A stretch of 64,000 nucleotides of DNA, from positions 18,676-82,675 of the forward strand of contig NW_025777965.1 in assembly GCF_021130785.1 (NCBI RefSeq). The letters run 5' to 3'. The DNA comes from Homalodisca vitripennis. Its lineage: Eukaryota > Arthropoda > Insecta > Hemiptera > Cicadellidae. Both the position numbers and the translations under genes were made by a program. The notes under the pieces were generated by a model, which ran no database searches, was not told where the DNA came from, and saw nothing but the letters and a program-made list of their open reading frames with translations. Shown piece after piece: positions 1 through 7,556 of this stretch (its first letter is position 1; each line of letters starts with the position of its first letter).

Positions 1-409
1 AGGGGTGAGAAGGGGGTGAATTTATTGGATGAAGCCTGCCGTATTCACGATATAGCTTACGATAAATACAGTGACTCGGAGCATCGCAATCAAGCAGACA
101 AAGAGTTGGCAAAGCGGGCTTGGGATAGAGTAAAAGCGTCAGACGCGACTTTAGGTGAAAGAGCAGCTGCTTTAGCGGTAACTGGTGCGATGAAAGCTAA
201 AAACGGCTTTCGGTGGTGGTGGTGGTGGGAAGAGACGAAGGAAAGTTGTTAAGAAGAAGAGCGGAAAGACGAAAGGTAGGGGCCTTTACCTAAAACCTTA
301 TCCAAAGAGGGGAGCTGGTGTTAGAAAGAAGAAGAGGAGTTGTTGTAAAAAAAAAATCTCGATCCCGATAAGACCGTTTGACAAATTTCGAGTTGATCCA
401 CTACGCTAA
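1..409 (+). pseudogene. Adintovirus/Maverick-like phospholipase A2 protein with basic tail, frameshifted, 5' end outside window
   Basis: The frame is open from base 1, so the gene probably starts before the window; the first usable start inside is a GTG at 16. Residues near the start carry the parvovirus-VP1-type PLA2 signature DEACRIHDIAYDKYSD, with the catalytic His-Asp pair in IHDIAYD. In parvoviruses this domain opens the endosomal membrane during entry; a similar domain is known in adintovirus virion proteins. At 211-229 a GGT repeat shifts the frame: one frame gives a run of Trp and stops at 252, while the frame entered after the repeat gives a Gly run then a strongly Lys/Arg-rich tail ending at 409, like a core or pX-type DNA-binding peptide. 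I infer one gene broken in the GGT run. The tail overlaps the next gene. Confidence 0.7.
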
Positions 410-758
410 ACAACTAAGCATTCCCAATTTTAGAGGGGTGTTTATGCGTGACACGTTACCTCAAACAGGGCCCAGAAAATACGAGTCAGCTATAGTTAAT
501 CTGGACTCAAGTTACGGTGACGGTACTCATTGGGTTTGCTACAGAAAACGCCGGCATAATGTAAGCTATTTTGACAGTTTCGGAAATCTTCGCCCTCCTT
601 GGGAACTCATATACTATTTCGGACCCACCGCTGACATACAGTATAATTATCAAAGTCGTCAGGGGTTTGATTCAGTTGTATGTGGACATCTGTGCTTAGA
701 GTTTCTCAGCGGAAAGAATGTTTTGCCTGAGCGGGAAAGGTTCAAGAATAACTTGTGA
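372..758 (+). CDS. Adenain-like cysteine protease of an adintovirus/Maverick-like element
   Basis: About 129 codons. The family matures virion proteins in adenoviruses and Maverick/adintovirus-type elements. The triad is visible in the expected order: His in GTHWVCYRK (about residue 55), an acidic residue in YFDSFG, and the nucleophile Cys in VCGHLCLEFL near the end. A stop at 369-371 bounds the frame upstream, and the codon in the expected start position is TTG at 378, so either the ATG is mutated or the start is non-canonical; the first ATG is well inside at 443. It sits between the PLA2 protein and the penton-like gene, a normal virion-gene neighbourhood. It is shorter than adenoviral adenain (about 200 residues), and probably decayed at the C-terminus. 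Confidence 0.72.
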   Translation, partial: DRLTNFELIHYAKQLSIPNFRGVFMRDTLPQTGPRKYESAIVNLDSSYGDGTHWVCYRKRRHNVSYFDSFGNLRPPWELIYYFGPTADIQYNYQSRQGFDSVVCGHLCLEFLSGKNVLPERERFKNNL

Positions 759-1416
759 CGTATTTCCTCCATACGACACCAGTGATGGCGATTACGTAAT
801 TGGATTGATAGATCTGAGCACGTTCAATTCTATTCCCAATATTGAAAAGAATGTAAACGATAAATTTTATTACGGAAACCATGATGAAGTGATAACGTTT
901 GAGGAAGGTTCTTACGAAGTAGAAGATATTGCGAATTATATACAGGGGAGACTACCGGAGGGGATCACAGTCCGCTTGAATGCAAATAACAATACTCTTA
1001 AAGACCGAGATTAAAAGCAACGTGCAGATTGATTTCAGCAAGAAAGGCACAATTGCATCGATATTGGGCTTCAGCAAAAAGGTGCTGCAAGCTAATAAAG
1101 TACACACTTCAGACCTGCCTGTGAATATTCTCAAGGTGAACAGCATAAGAGTTGAGTGCAACGTTTGTTCGCGGCTCGTTTGATAACGGTGTAGAGAGTC
1201 ACGTTATTCACGAGTTCTTTCCACAAGTAGAGCCGGGGGTATAAAATAGTCGAGACACCTGGTACAGTGATTTATTTACCGCTCAACGTTCAGAAGGTGC
1301 ACACCATAACTGTCGAGCTTAAAGATCAAGACAACAATCCTGTGAATCTCAGAGGTGAAACGTTATCTTTGAGGTTGCATATAAAGAAAGTGGGTGCTCA
1401 TGGGTCTAGTATTTAA
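700..1416 (+). pseudogene. Penton-like minor capsid protein of an adintovirus-like element, several frameshifts
   Basis: Homologous-looking protein text runs continuously across the interval but hops frame near 1005, 1165 and 1235. N-terminal part: YVIGLIDLSTFNSIPNI and a segment with FEEGSYEVEDIANYI; middle: a stretch with KKGTIASILGFSKK; C-terminal part: GSFDNGVESHVIHEFFP, then GTVIYLPLN and a Gly-Glu-rich end reading RGETLSLRLHIKK. This order matches the penton/minor capsid protein family that accompanies the hexon-like capsid protein in Maverick/adintovirus elements (assignment from family knowledge, not a search). It lies directly upstream of the major capsid gene. Each break is a one- or two-base shift, so decay or sequencing indels are both possible. 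Confidence 0.6.
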
Positions 1417-1538
1417 GGAGGGTGTGAAACATAATTCAGGTCATTAGACCGTCGCGCCTGATAGTGGTAACTTCTGCTAACGCAAATTTCTTGCGCTCTC
1501 TTGGCTTTAAAAGTTAAACACCGGCGCAATTCGTGAAA

Positions 1539-2733
1539 ATGCTCGATATAGAGAGTCCCGCTGAGTACAATGAAATCATTACCGGACTGGAATATCACAC
1601 ACATAATCCGTATGCTTCAACCACGTTTAATAATAACGATGAAATAAGGATACCAATCGGTTATCAGGATTTAATAACAGCTCCTTTTGAAAGCACACTA
1701 CACGTTGTGGGTACAGTAAGCGGTAAGAAAGCTGACGGTACAACAGATGCTAAAGTGTCTCTGGTTAACAACGCGATCGCTTTTCTCTTTGATGATATCC
1801 GATACGAGATTGGCGGTGTGGAAATTGATCGCACAAAGAATGTAGGTATAGCCAGTTCGTTAAAAAATATATTATCAGCTCGTGCGGAAGACGAAAATAA
1901 TCTGGAAAATGCATGCTGGTTCGGCCCCGGTGGAAAGAAAGAAATGAACAAATTCTCATTTTCTGTGCCTTTAAGGTTGTTGTTGGGATTCGCAGAGGAT
2001 TACAAGCGAATAATTGTGAATGTAAAACAAGAGTTGATACTGCTGCGGTCGGCGACAGATGCCAACGCTATTATTAGCGATGACGCAGCGACCCACACGT
2101 TGAAGATCACCAATCTGTACTGGCGGGTGCCTCACATCTCTGTATCCGACTTGTTTCGTGCTAAAATCCTACGTCTAGTTGAAAAAGATACTCCAATACA
2201 TATACCGTTTAGATCGTGGGAGTTGCACGAATACCCTGTACTTGCCGCAAACTGAACGTCAATCATGGACTATAAAAACTTCTTCTCAATTGGAGAAACC
2301 ACGATACGTGATTGTAGCTTTCCAGACAGAAAGGAAAAACAACTTAAAGAAAGACATGTCATGTTTTGACAGTTGTAAGTTATCGAACATCCGCCTGTAT
2401 TTAAATACACAATATTTCCCTTATGACAACATTCACGGAGACACCGCTATATTCTACGAAATGTTTGTAAGATTTCAAAACTCCTATTATGGCGATTTAG
2501 GTGGTCGTCGGTGGCCTGACGTCAGTCTGGACACGTTTAAAAATAAAACACCTCTGTATGTGATTGATTGTTCACGCCAAAATGATTCGGTCAAGTCTGG
2601 ACCTGTCGATGTGCGGCTAGAATTTGAGGCTACGGAAGCGTTCAAGGCCAACACCACAGCCTACTGTCTACTGCTTCATGACTCGTATTTCGTTTACACA
2701 ATGCTCAAGGGCACGGTAAAGAAGATGATGTAA
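1539..2733 (+). pseudogene. Hexon-like (double jelly-roll type) major capsid protein, single frameshift
   Basis: About 390 codons in two frames joined by one shift between about 2180 and 2250. I place the start at the ATG at 1539 (MLDIESPAEYNEI); an in-frame GTG lies 6 nt upstream. Recognisable family segments: EYHTHNPYASTTFNNNDEIR near the start, then QDLITAPFESTL, PFRSWELHEYP just before the shift, and after it LEKPRYVIVAFQT and FYEMFVRFQNSYYGD. The C-terminus contains a Leu-rich end with LLLHDSYFVYTML. This is the major virion shell protein of adintovirus/Maverick-like elements. It follows the penton-like gene by about 120 nt and precedes small accessory genes on the same strand. Confidence 0.75.
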
Positions 2734-2748
2734 CGTGAATAAAACACG

Positions 2749-3144
2749 ATGCAAATGACAGAATCTTTCAGTTTCAAATTGGACGCCACGATGGAAGGTT
2801 CACGGAAGATAAATATTGTCCTTGATTTGGTCGGTGAAATCCGTAGATTAATCCGCAATCACCAGTTAACAACAATGAAACGGACGAGTGATGGCTACAT
2901 GCATTATTGCGAATGTGCGTATACCGCACCGGATTGTCAAGATGTACCAGACACTTGTGTATGTGTAATGATTGACAGGCGGAAAGATGAAATATTCAGA
3001 CTGTTAAATGAAATTTACGATAACACTGTGCAAAACGACGACGACGATGTCATAGAAGATGATAGTGACTATACGCTATCCTCTATGGAAGAAGGGGAGG
3101 AGGAGGAGGAGGAGGAGGAGGTATGTAATTGTATAAGCCAGTGA
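2749..3144 (+). CDS. Hypothetical acidic-tailed protein of the viral cluster
   Basis: 131 codons starting 15 nt after the capsid gene, same strand. I do not recognise the family. The middle has a Cys-rich patch (YCECAYTAPDCQDV then TCVCVMI), which could bind metal. The C-terminus is strongly acidic, with an Asp run and then a Glu run encoded by a GGA/GAG microsatellite at about 3092-3120, ending VCNCISQ. The intact frame within an otherwise broken cluster, and the tight spacing, support a real gene, but repeat slippage in the tail makes its exact end doubtful. Confidence 0.45.
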   Translation: MQMTESFSFKLDATMEGSRKINIVLDLVGEIRRLIRNHQLTTMKRTSDGYMHYCECAYTAPDCQDVPDTCVCVMIDRRKDEIFRLLNEIYDNTVQNDDDDVIEDDSDYTLSSMEEGEEEEEEEEVCNCISQ

Positions 3145-3163
3145 CTAATACGTCAGGTACTTA

Positions 3164-3948
3164 ATGGTTTGCTCAAGGTGTACAGAGTCATTCGTGATCA
3201 TGGAGCGAAAGAGTGAAGACATACTGGCTACTGTCGCTGATGCTGTGTTCAAGGAGGAGGAGGAGGAGGACCAGCTGGTGAGTCAACCAATGGAAATAGA
3301 CAAGGTTAAATCAGTCCGTAAAAGCTCAAAACGAAATCTCCCGAATCTAGTTACCGGTGTGTTTCTAAAGTCTCTTTACTTTTTGAATCCTGATTGTTCC
3401 AAATACTTGATTGTAGGATTGTTTGTTGATCACGACAACGGTGTCGGTATCTTGATGAAAGGTAAAAGGGGAAACGTTTGCGTTTTGGAAACCTGAAATG
3501 TTCAACATTCTATTAGGGTGCGCGAACCAAATCACCCGGACTCTTGGAATCGACAGGCGTGCATAGATTCAGTAGTTCTAAAAGCGAAAGTGGAGAGAAT
3601 ATGGTGGTACGTAGAGTATTTGGTCAGCAGTACGTTGTACTGTACGACGGAAAGAATACATTAACTCTGTCCGTAGACGAGTGGACTCAGTTCACCAACT
3701 GTCTGCCCTGCGTAACACGTCAAATCAACGAGTTGTTTTTAACGGAGGATCTATTGAGATCTTACGTCGGTGATGTGTTAGCATTGCCTAACAACGGAAG
3801 TCCGGACGAGGGTTACGTTGATCCGCCTGAGGCTTTACCACGTCACCTTTGCGACAGACTTTTTGATGACGTCCAGTGCTACAAACGTTGGCCACATTCC
3901 AGCGGCGATGAATGTGGCAGTAGTGAAATTTCAAGCTTTTCAAGGTAA
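3164..3948 (+). pseudogene. Hypothetical conserved Maverick/adintovirus-like protein, frameshifted
   Basis: Two frames, 3164-3496 and 3544-3948, with an intermediate stretch of about 50 nt (FNILLGCANQITRTLGI) in a third frame, read as one protein of about 260 residues. The first part has a Glu run (GGA microsatellite at 3253-3270), then FLKSLYFLNPDCSKYL; the second has VVRRVFGQQYVVLYDGK, a motif LSVDEWTQF and an end rich in acidic residues. The EW-containing segment resembles uncharacterised proteins I associate with insect Maverick-type elements, but no function is known to me. An alternative start is the ATG at 3200. It overlaps the next gene by about 40 nt. Confidence 0.4.
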
Positions 3949-4410
3949 CAAAAAACCGTTTATAATCAAAGAGTTTGCCATTGTGGCTAATTCATTTCAA
4001 TGTCAAATTGTTTTCAAACCTCCGTTTCCTAGGGAGAGATTAAACAAGAAAATGCGTACAACAGCTCTGTGGTTAGAGAAGAACTATCACAAGATCTTGT
4101 GGGAAGAAGGCGATTTCCCTTACAGTGGAAGTGTCATTCGCAACCTGTGCAAGCCGTTTACCATAATTTATACACGTGGTCATGAGAAAGCGAAATTTTT
4201 AAGACGGTTTCACTCTAAACGTTTGTGAGCTAGACAACCTGGCATGTTATGACAGTAGTACATTATGCAGTTGTAAAGGATCGCATCGGTTTTCCTGCTC
4301 CCTACCGCAACACAGCGGCCGTGATGAAGATGTACGGTGTGCAATGCACGCTGCTAGATGTCGTTTTGAAATCCTGAATAAACAGACTCACCAGTCCGCT
4401 TAGTAGTCAT
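3908..4410 (+). pseudogene. Conserved insect-virus-type hypothetical protein, frameshifted near the C-terminus
   Basis: The ATG at 3908 (MNVAVVKFQAFQGNKKPF) overlaps the previous gene. The ORF to 4228 contains KPPFPRERLNKKMRTTALWL and HKILWEEGDFPYSG. In a neighbouring frame, 4229-4410 continues with a Cys/His-rich stretch (LACYDSSTLCSC, then CSLPQHSGRDEDVRCAMHA), which fits a zinc-binding C-terminus. The N-terminal KFQAFxGN...IVKE layout recurs in uncharacterised proteins from insect large DNA viruses and Maverick-like elements (recollection, not a search). Function unknown. Confidence 0.45.
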
Positions 4411-4448
4411 TCTGTTCACGGTCACTGTTGAGATTACATCGTGTCAGC

Positions 4449-4865
4449 ATGGCGAGTACAGCTGCTGCTGCTACCGCTGCTGTATGGGACCTCATTTCTC
4501 GAGAGCCCAAAGTGCCTGTCGGTGTGCTCACTGATGCGTTCATTTTGAAATTTAGTCGCTTTCTGAATTGGAAGCTTTTATCGGCAAATTATACTTTTTC
4601 GTTTGACATGTTGAGAATATTTCAGCATAAAGTAATTTGGACCACGATTTTGGAAAATGCTCGCCTTCCTGAATTCATTTTACGTGAAATGATGCCGAAC
4701 TTTGACACTTACTGTTGGATAGTAATAAGTCGTCACCAGGTTCTATCGGAGCAGTTTATACACGATTTTGCTGAACAGCTGGACTGGGATTACATACTAT
4801 TGTACCAAAACCTTAGTGGAAAGTTTCTTCAGGACCATTGTAATTATTATAGTGATGAAGCGTAA
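4449..4865 (+). CDS. Repeat protein with DW..IS..Q.LS..FI motifs (viral accessory protein)
   Basis: 139 codons from the ATG at 4449; a non-ATG extension reaches 4428. After an Ala-rich N-terminus come imperfect repeats of about 24 residues, for example LNWKLLSANYTFSFDMLRIF, YCWIVISRHQVLSEQFIHDF and LDWDYILLYQNLSGKFLQDH, each with Trp, a hydrophobic pair, Gln, then Leu-Ser and Phe. Such repeats occur in proteins of several large DNA viruses. The exact role is unknown; a protein-interaction scaffold is a guess. It is the last intact frame before the stem-loop region and lies on the same strand as the capsid genes. Confidence 0.5.
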   Translation: MASTAAAATAAVWDLISREPKVPVGVLTDAFILKFSRFLNWKLLSANYTFSFDMLRIFQHKVIWTTILENARLPEFILREMMPNFDTYCWIVISRHQVLSEQFIHDFAEQLDWDYILLYQNLSGKFLQDHCNYYSDEA

Positions 4866-4898
4866 TGTGTCCCGTAGAAAAACTCCAGTTTTACGATA

Positions 4899-5170
4899 GA
4901 CCACATTGAAAGGCTTCACCGAGTAAAGTGGTCAACAACCGATTCTCTGCTTGTGTTTCACGAGTCACATTGAAAGGCCTCTCTGAGTAAAGTGACTTGT
5001 AGGAATCTTGCTGAGAATCGGATCTCGCTCATCCTCTGTAAGTTACAACGAGTCACATTGAAAGGCTTCTCCAAGTAAAGTGGCTTGTATGAAACCGACT
5101 GAGAGATGCTTCAGCTTCACCTGGATGAGACAAGTCATATTGAAAGGCTTCACCAAGTAAAGTGACTTGT
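4899..5170 (+). ncRNA. Stem-loop array, family I (four copies), candidate structured viral RNA
   Basis: Four hairpins at 4899-4933, 4961-4999, 5048-5088 and 5130-5170. Each has a conserved 23-nt loop of the form ATTGAAAGGCYTCWCYRAGTA + AA, closed by a 6-9 bp stem that differs between copies: GACCAC/GTGGTC, CGAGTCAC/GTGACTTG, ACGAGTCAC/GTGGCTTGT, ACAAGTCAT/GTGACTTGT. Differences keep pairing, as A-U, G-C or G-U. All wobble pairs are G-U on the plus-strand RNA (they would be C-A on the minus strand), so I infer plus-sense transcription, matching the viral genes upstream. Longer-range stems 4939-4947/5013-5021 and 5028-5034/5123-5129 enclose hairpins 2 and 3. The longest forward frame here is poor, so coding is unlikely. 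Confidence 0.65.
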
Positions 5171-5211
5171 CGCGTCCGCCTAGTAGTATAATGTAGATTA
5201 GTACAAAAATG

Positions 5212-5594
5212 TCCTTCTCGGAAGGAGGAGGAGGAGTTCGGCATTGAGTTGAGAACTACTCCTGGAAAAAATGTCTTTGCGAGAGCTAAGGAGTTTGGCA
5301 TTAAGTTGAAAACTTCAAAGCTCACGTGGGGCAGAAAAAACACTTGCAAAATATAAAAGTTTTTGCGAGTACTTGACAGTGAGACGGAAAGGTTCGGCAT
5401 TTAGTTGAGAACTTTAACGGACTCGCTAAACGGTCTCGCAAGGACACCAAAAAAAAAAAAAGTTTACTTTTTCGGAGGTGGCAAATTTGTTATGGAGTGG
5501 CCATCACGACAGAGTGGGCGATGGTTGGGGGCCCACTCGCAAAGAGAGGTGACACGGAGAGGTTCGGCATTGAGTTGAGAACTTGAACGTGTTC
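5212..5594 (+). ncRNA. Stem-loop array, family II (four copies), candidate structured viral RNA
   Basis: Four hairpins share a 13-nt loop GGCATTNAGTTGA: 5235-5257 (AGTTC/GAACT), 5290-5316 (GGAGTTT/AAACTTC), 5389-5415 (AAGGTTC/GAACTTT) and 5560-5584 (AGGTTC/GAACTT). The C-G to U-A swap next to the loop in copy 2 is compensated on both arms, and G-U pairs again fit the plus strand. Additional outer stems are visible: 5283-5287/5319-5323 (GAGCT/AGCTC) around copy 2, 5365-5370/5421-5426 (GCGAGT/ACTCGC) around copy 3, and 5551-5556/5588-5594 around copy 4. A separate TCCTTC-tcg-GAAGGA hairpin precedes the set at 5212-5226. A homopolymer A run lies at 5448-5461. Confidence 0.6.
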
Positions 5595-6045
5595 AGTGTT
5601 CTTTGTTAAGTGAGATTAGGCCTCCTGGGGAAACTCACTATAATAAAAAACGCGCCGAGACCCCTACGGCCTGGCTCAAAGCCTACCGTGGTGATGGAAA
5701 CGTGGGTCAACTACGCTGCATTCCTGTCTATATTCAGCTTGGCAGTTTGCCACGACCACAGCCGCGACTACCTCCACTTTCATTCCAAGGTGTATATACT
5801 ACCTGTGGCAAGGTGATCGTCACAGTCACTCTTCGTCTACGTGTCGACGCTCTCATTACAGGTAAGTGACTACACTACACATTTAACTGTTTTCTTTAAG
5901 ATATTCGACTGCGCTCTCTATTTGCGGTGTGTTGCTCACGCATAGTTTATTCTCAATCCGCTAGCCAAGTTAACAGTTTTACGATGAACTCGTTGTTAAG
6001 ATTATTCGCTATACAGATTGTCGGTTTTCCTTTACAGATTGAAAA
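5595..6045 (+). other. Putative untranslated leader with a 176-nt intron before the last viral gene
   Basis: A consensus donor ACAG|GTAAGTGA sits at 5858-5869 and a pyrimidine-rich acceptor TTTTCCTTTACAG ends at 6037, nine bases before the ATG of the next gene, giving an intron 5862-6037. A short open frame (5603-5869) runs through the leader, but has no recognisable domain and I do not call it as a gene. The same ACAG|GTAAGTGA donor recurs downstream at 6527-6538. Confidence 0.4.
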
Positions 6046-6366
6046 ATGGAACTTTCTACAAAGCTTTCGTCCCTGGAGAAGCATGGTGAACCCACACCAA
6101 AGATGGCGATAAAAGAGTTGACACGGAAAGCTGGCTACAGGATCCTGGAGGCAAAGAAGGTGGACACTAAATTTGACCGGAAGGCAGTGATGTTACTCGT
6201 AGAAGTGGACAGCACCAAAACAGCCGTCACATTTCTACCGGTGAGATTTGAAAAGACTTTAGATGACAGTGATCTACAAGAAATGACGTCGTCTAAAAGG
6301 TATAAAGTTAGATGTACGGGTGTTAACGGACTTTTGGTAGATGTTAAGATTTGGAAATGTATGTAA
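6046..6366 (+). CDS. Small hypothetical protein of the viral cluster
   Basis: 106 codons, ATG at 6046 in GAAAAATGG, directly after a likely splice acceptor. The protein is Lys-rich at the N-terminus (KMAIKELTRKAGYRILEAKK) followed by alternating hydrophobic strands (AVMLLVEV, TAVTFLPVRF, RYKVRCTG, GLLVDVKIWK), which suggests a compact beta-rich fold such as a nucleic-acid-binding domain. That is inference only; I do not recognise the family. The intact frame and strand shared with the capsid genes support it being real. Confidence 0.5.
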   Translation: MELSTKLSSLEKHGEPTPKMAIKELTRKAGYRILEAKKVDTKFDRKAVMLLVEVDSTKTAVTFLPVRFEKTLDDSDLQEMTSSKRYKVRCTGVNGLLVDVKIWKCM

Positions 6367-6857
6367 TCAGAACGCTTTTAATAAACGTAGTACGGACGTA
6401 AACACGTGTGTTATTTCTGCAACGCCCCCGCCTCCCGGCTATTTTTACATCGCGGTCGGCAATGTGTTTTTTGTTCTTTCTGTCTACAGTGGCTCGCCAT
6501 ATACAAGCAGACGATGGACGTTAAATACAGGTAAGTGAATCCCACCTAAAAAGGGAGGGAGGCATTATGTGGTACGCAGTGTAACAACCAGTATCTCTGG
6601 ACCGACTTTGTGCACCATATGATGCCTTAACCTGGGGGTGTACGCACCCGGACAGTCCCAAACCCTGTCCGGGGTGGGATTTACGTAAGTGTCTACATGT
6701 GTGTTGTGTAGCTTCATTCGCTTTGTCACAATGTTACAGAGTAAGATGGTCTGGTACACACATGCGTAGTTGTAGTCATTGGAATGCACAGCTGTATCCG
6801 CTCTGTCACCATGTGCTGTAACGAGGTTATGCTCGCCTACACGAGAGAGCTCTTAAG
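6367..6857 (+). other. Non-coding tail of the viral fragment with a strong hairpin
   Basis: No gene seen. A consensus 5' splice site ACAG|GTAAGTGA occurs at 6527-6538. A 9-bp perfect stem CCCGGACAG/CTGTCCGGG with a 9-nt loop lies at 6647-6673 in otherwise unstructured DNA, and could be a transcript 3'-end structure or a vestige of an element terminus. Confidence 0.35.
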
Positions 6858-6946
6858 GTATGCCAACCGAGTGGTCTAAGCGCTCGTCTTACGTTCCGCG
6901 GGACCAGGGTTCAAATCCTGGATGGCTTGGCATACTTTTTTTTTTT
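6858..6946 (+). tRNA. tRNA-like Pol III unit (pseudo-tRNA or SINE head)
   Basis: An A-box-like ACCGAGTGGTCTAAG and a perfect B box GGTTCAAATCC (6909-6919) lie at tRNA-like spacing. Two alternative terminal pairings are visible: GTATGCC/GGCATAC (6858-6864 with 6929-6935) or GCCAA/TTGGC inside it. An 11-T run at 6936-6946 is a Pol III terminator. The D arm lacks a few bases and the anticodon stem does not pair well, so I cannot assign an anticodon and doubt that it is a working tRNA. Confidence 0.45.
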
Positions 6947-7132
6947 GCGGCCTCACTTGCCGTTACCATTATGTTGTAAGCCGTCTCTACCAGATAGCAG
7001 CACCGCAGTCGCACACGTACGCTAAGAACAATAGTGTTACAGTAGGCATACTTTTTTTTTACGTCCTCACTTGCCGCTACCAGTATGTTGTGAGCCGTCT
7101 CTACCAGATAGCAGCACCGCAGTCGCAAAGCT
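6931..7132 (+). repeat. Two tandem copies of a sequence of about 100 bp beginning CATAC plus T-run
   Basis: CATAC followed by a T run and then a closely similar stretch (CCTCACTTGCCG..ACCA.. TATGTTGT, ending CAGATAGCAGCACCGCAGTC) occurs at 6931-7014 and again at 7048-7128. It directly follows the first tRNA-like unit and precedes the second, as expected for the body of a tRNA-derived SINE or a small satellite built on one. Confidence 0.55.
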
Positions 7133-7213
7133 AAGAAACTACAGCTGATCGCCGATAACGCCGGGCGCCCCGCGCCGCACGTACAGCCATATCGCGCCGC
7201 CACGCACAACTCG

Positions 7214-7299
7214 TCTCCGTGGTCCAGTGGTCAGCGCGACAGTCTCGCATTCGTAGGGGGCCCGGGTTCGGATACCGGCCGCCGGAGACACAAATTTTT
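7214..7299 (+). tRNA. Second tRNA-like Pol III unit
   Basis: Begins TCTCCGTGGTCCAGTGGTCAG, like the 5' half of a tRNA with an A box, and ends with CGGAGA pairing perfectly to the TCTCCG start (7214-7219 with 7283-7288). The B-box region reads GGTTCGGATACC, one base off consensus. A T5 run follows at 7295-7299. The anticodon region (GTCTCGCATTCGTAGG) resembles that of the first unit (GTCTTACGTTCCGC), so both may descend from one tRNA-derived repeat. Anticodon not assigned. Confidence 0.45.
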
Positions 7300-7556
7300 G
7301 TTCATCCGCCATGACACCGTCCGCCATCGCTCGTCCGCCATCGCTCGTCCGCCATCGCTCTCGTAAGGTGGGGGGCTTGCTGCTCTCCCATTGGCTGGGG
7401 GGTCGTCGCAGGGGGTCTAGGAGGGGGCGGGGGGTGTGGGAGGGGGGAGGGGAGGGGGGCAGGGGGCGTGGCCTAGCCGCCATTGCTGCTTTCTCATTGG
7501 TCCAGAATAACTCCATAAGAGCCCATGTTACGGCCAAAGTGGCGCCCGTTCTACTG
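7300..7556. repeat. GC-rich segment with 14-bp tandem repeats
   Basis: Three perfect tandem copies of CGTCCGCCATCGCT at 7318-7359, followed by a G-rich stretch to about 7470 (runs of GGGG, potential G-quadruplex on the plus strand). Open frames on both strands here are compositional artefacts. The GC content contrasts sharply with the AT-rich DNA from 7557 on, marking a junction. Confidence 0.6.

Noticed and set aside
1664..1959. Two minus-strand frames in the capsid gene
   Set aside because: Shadows of the hexon-like coding sequence; no recognisable domain.
4880..5600. The hairpin repeats as a CRISPR-like array
   Set aside because: Spacings are irregular, stems vary between copies, the context is an insect-type viral element, and there are no cas genes.
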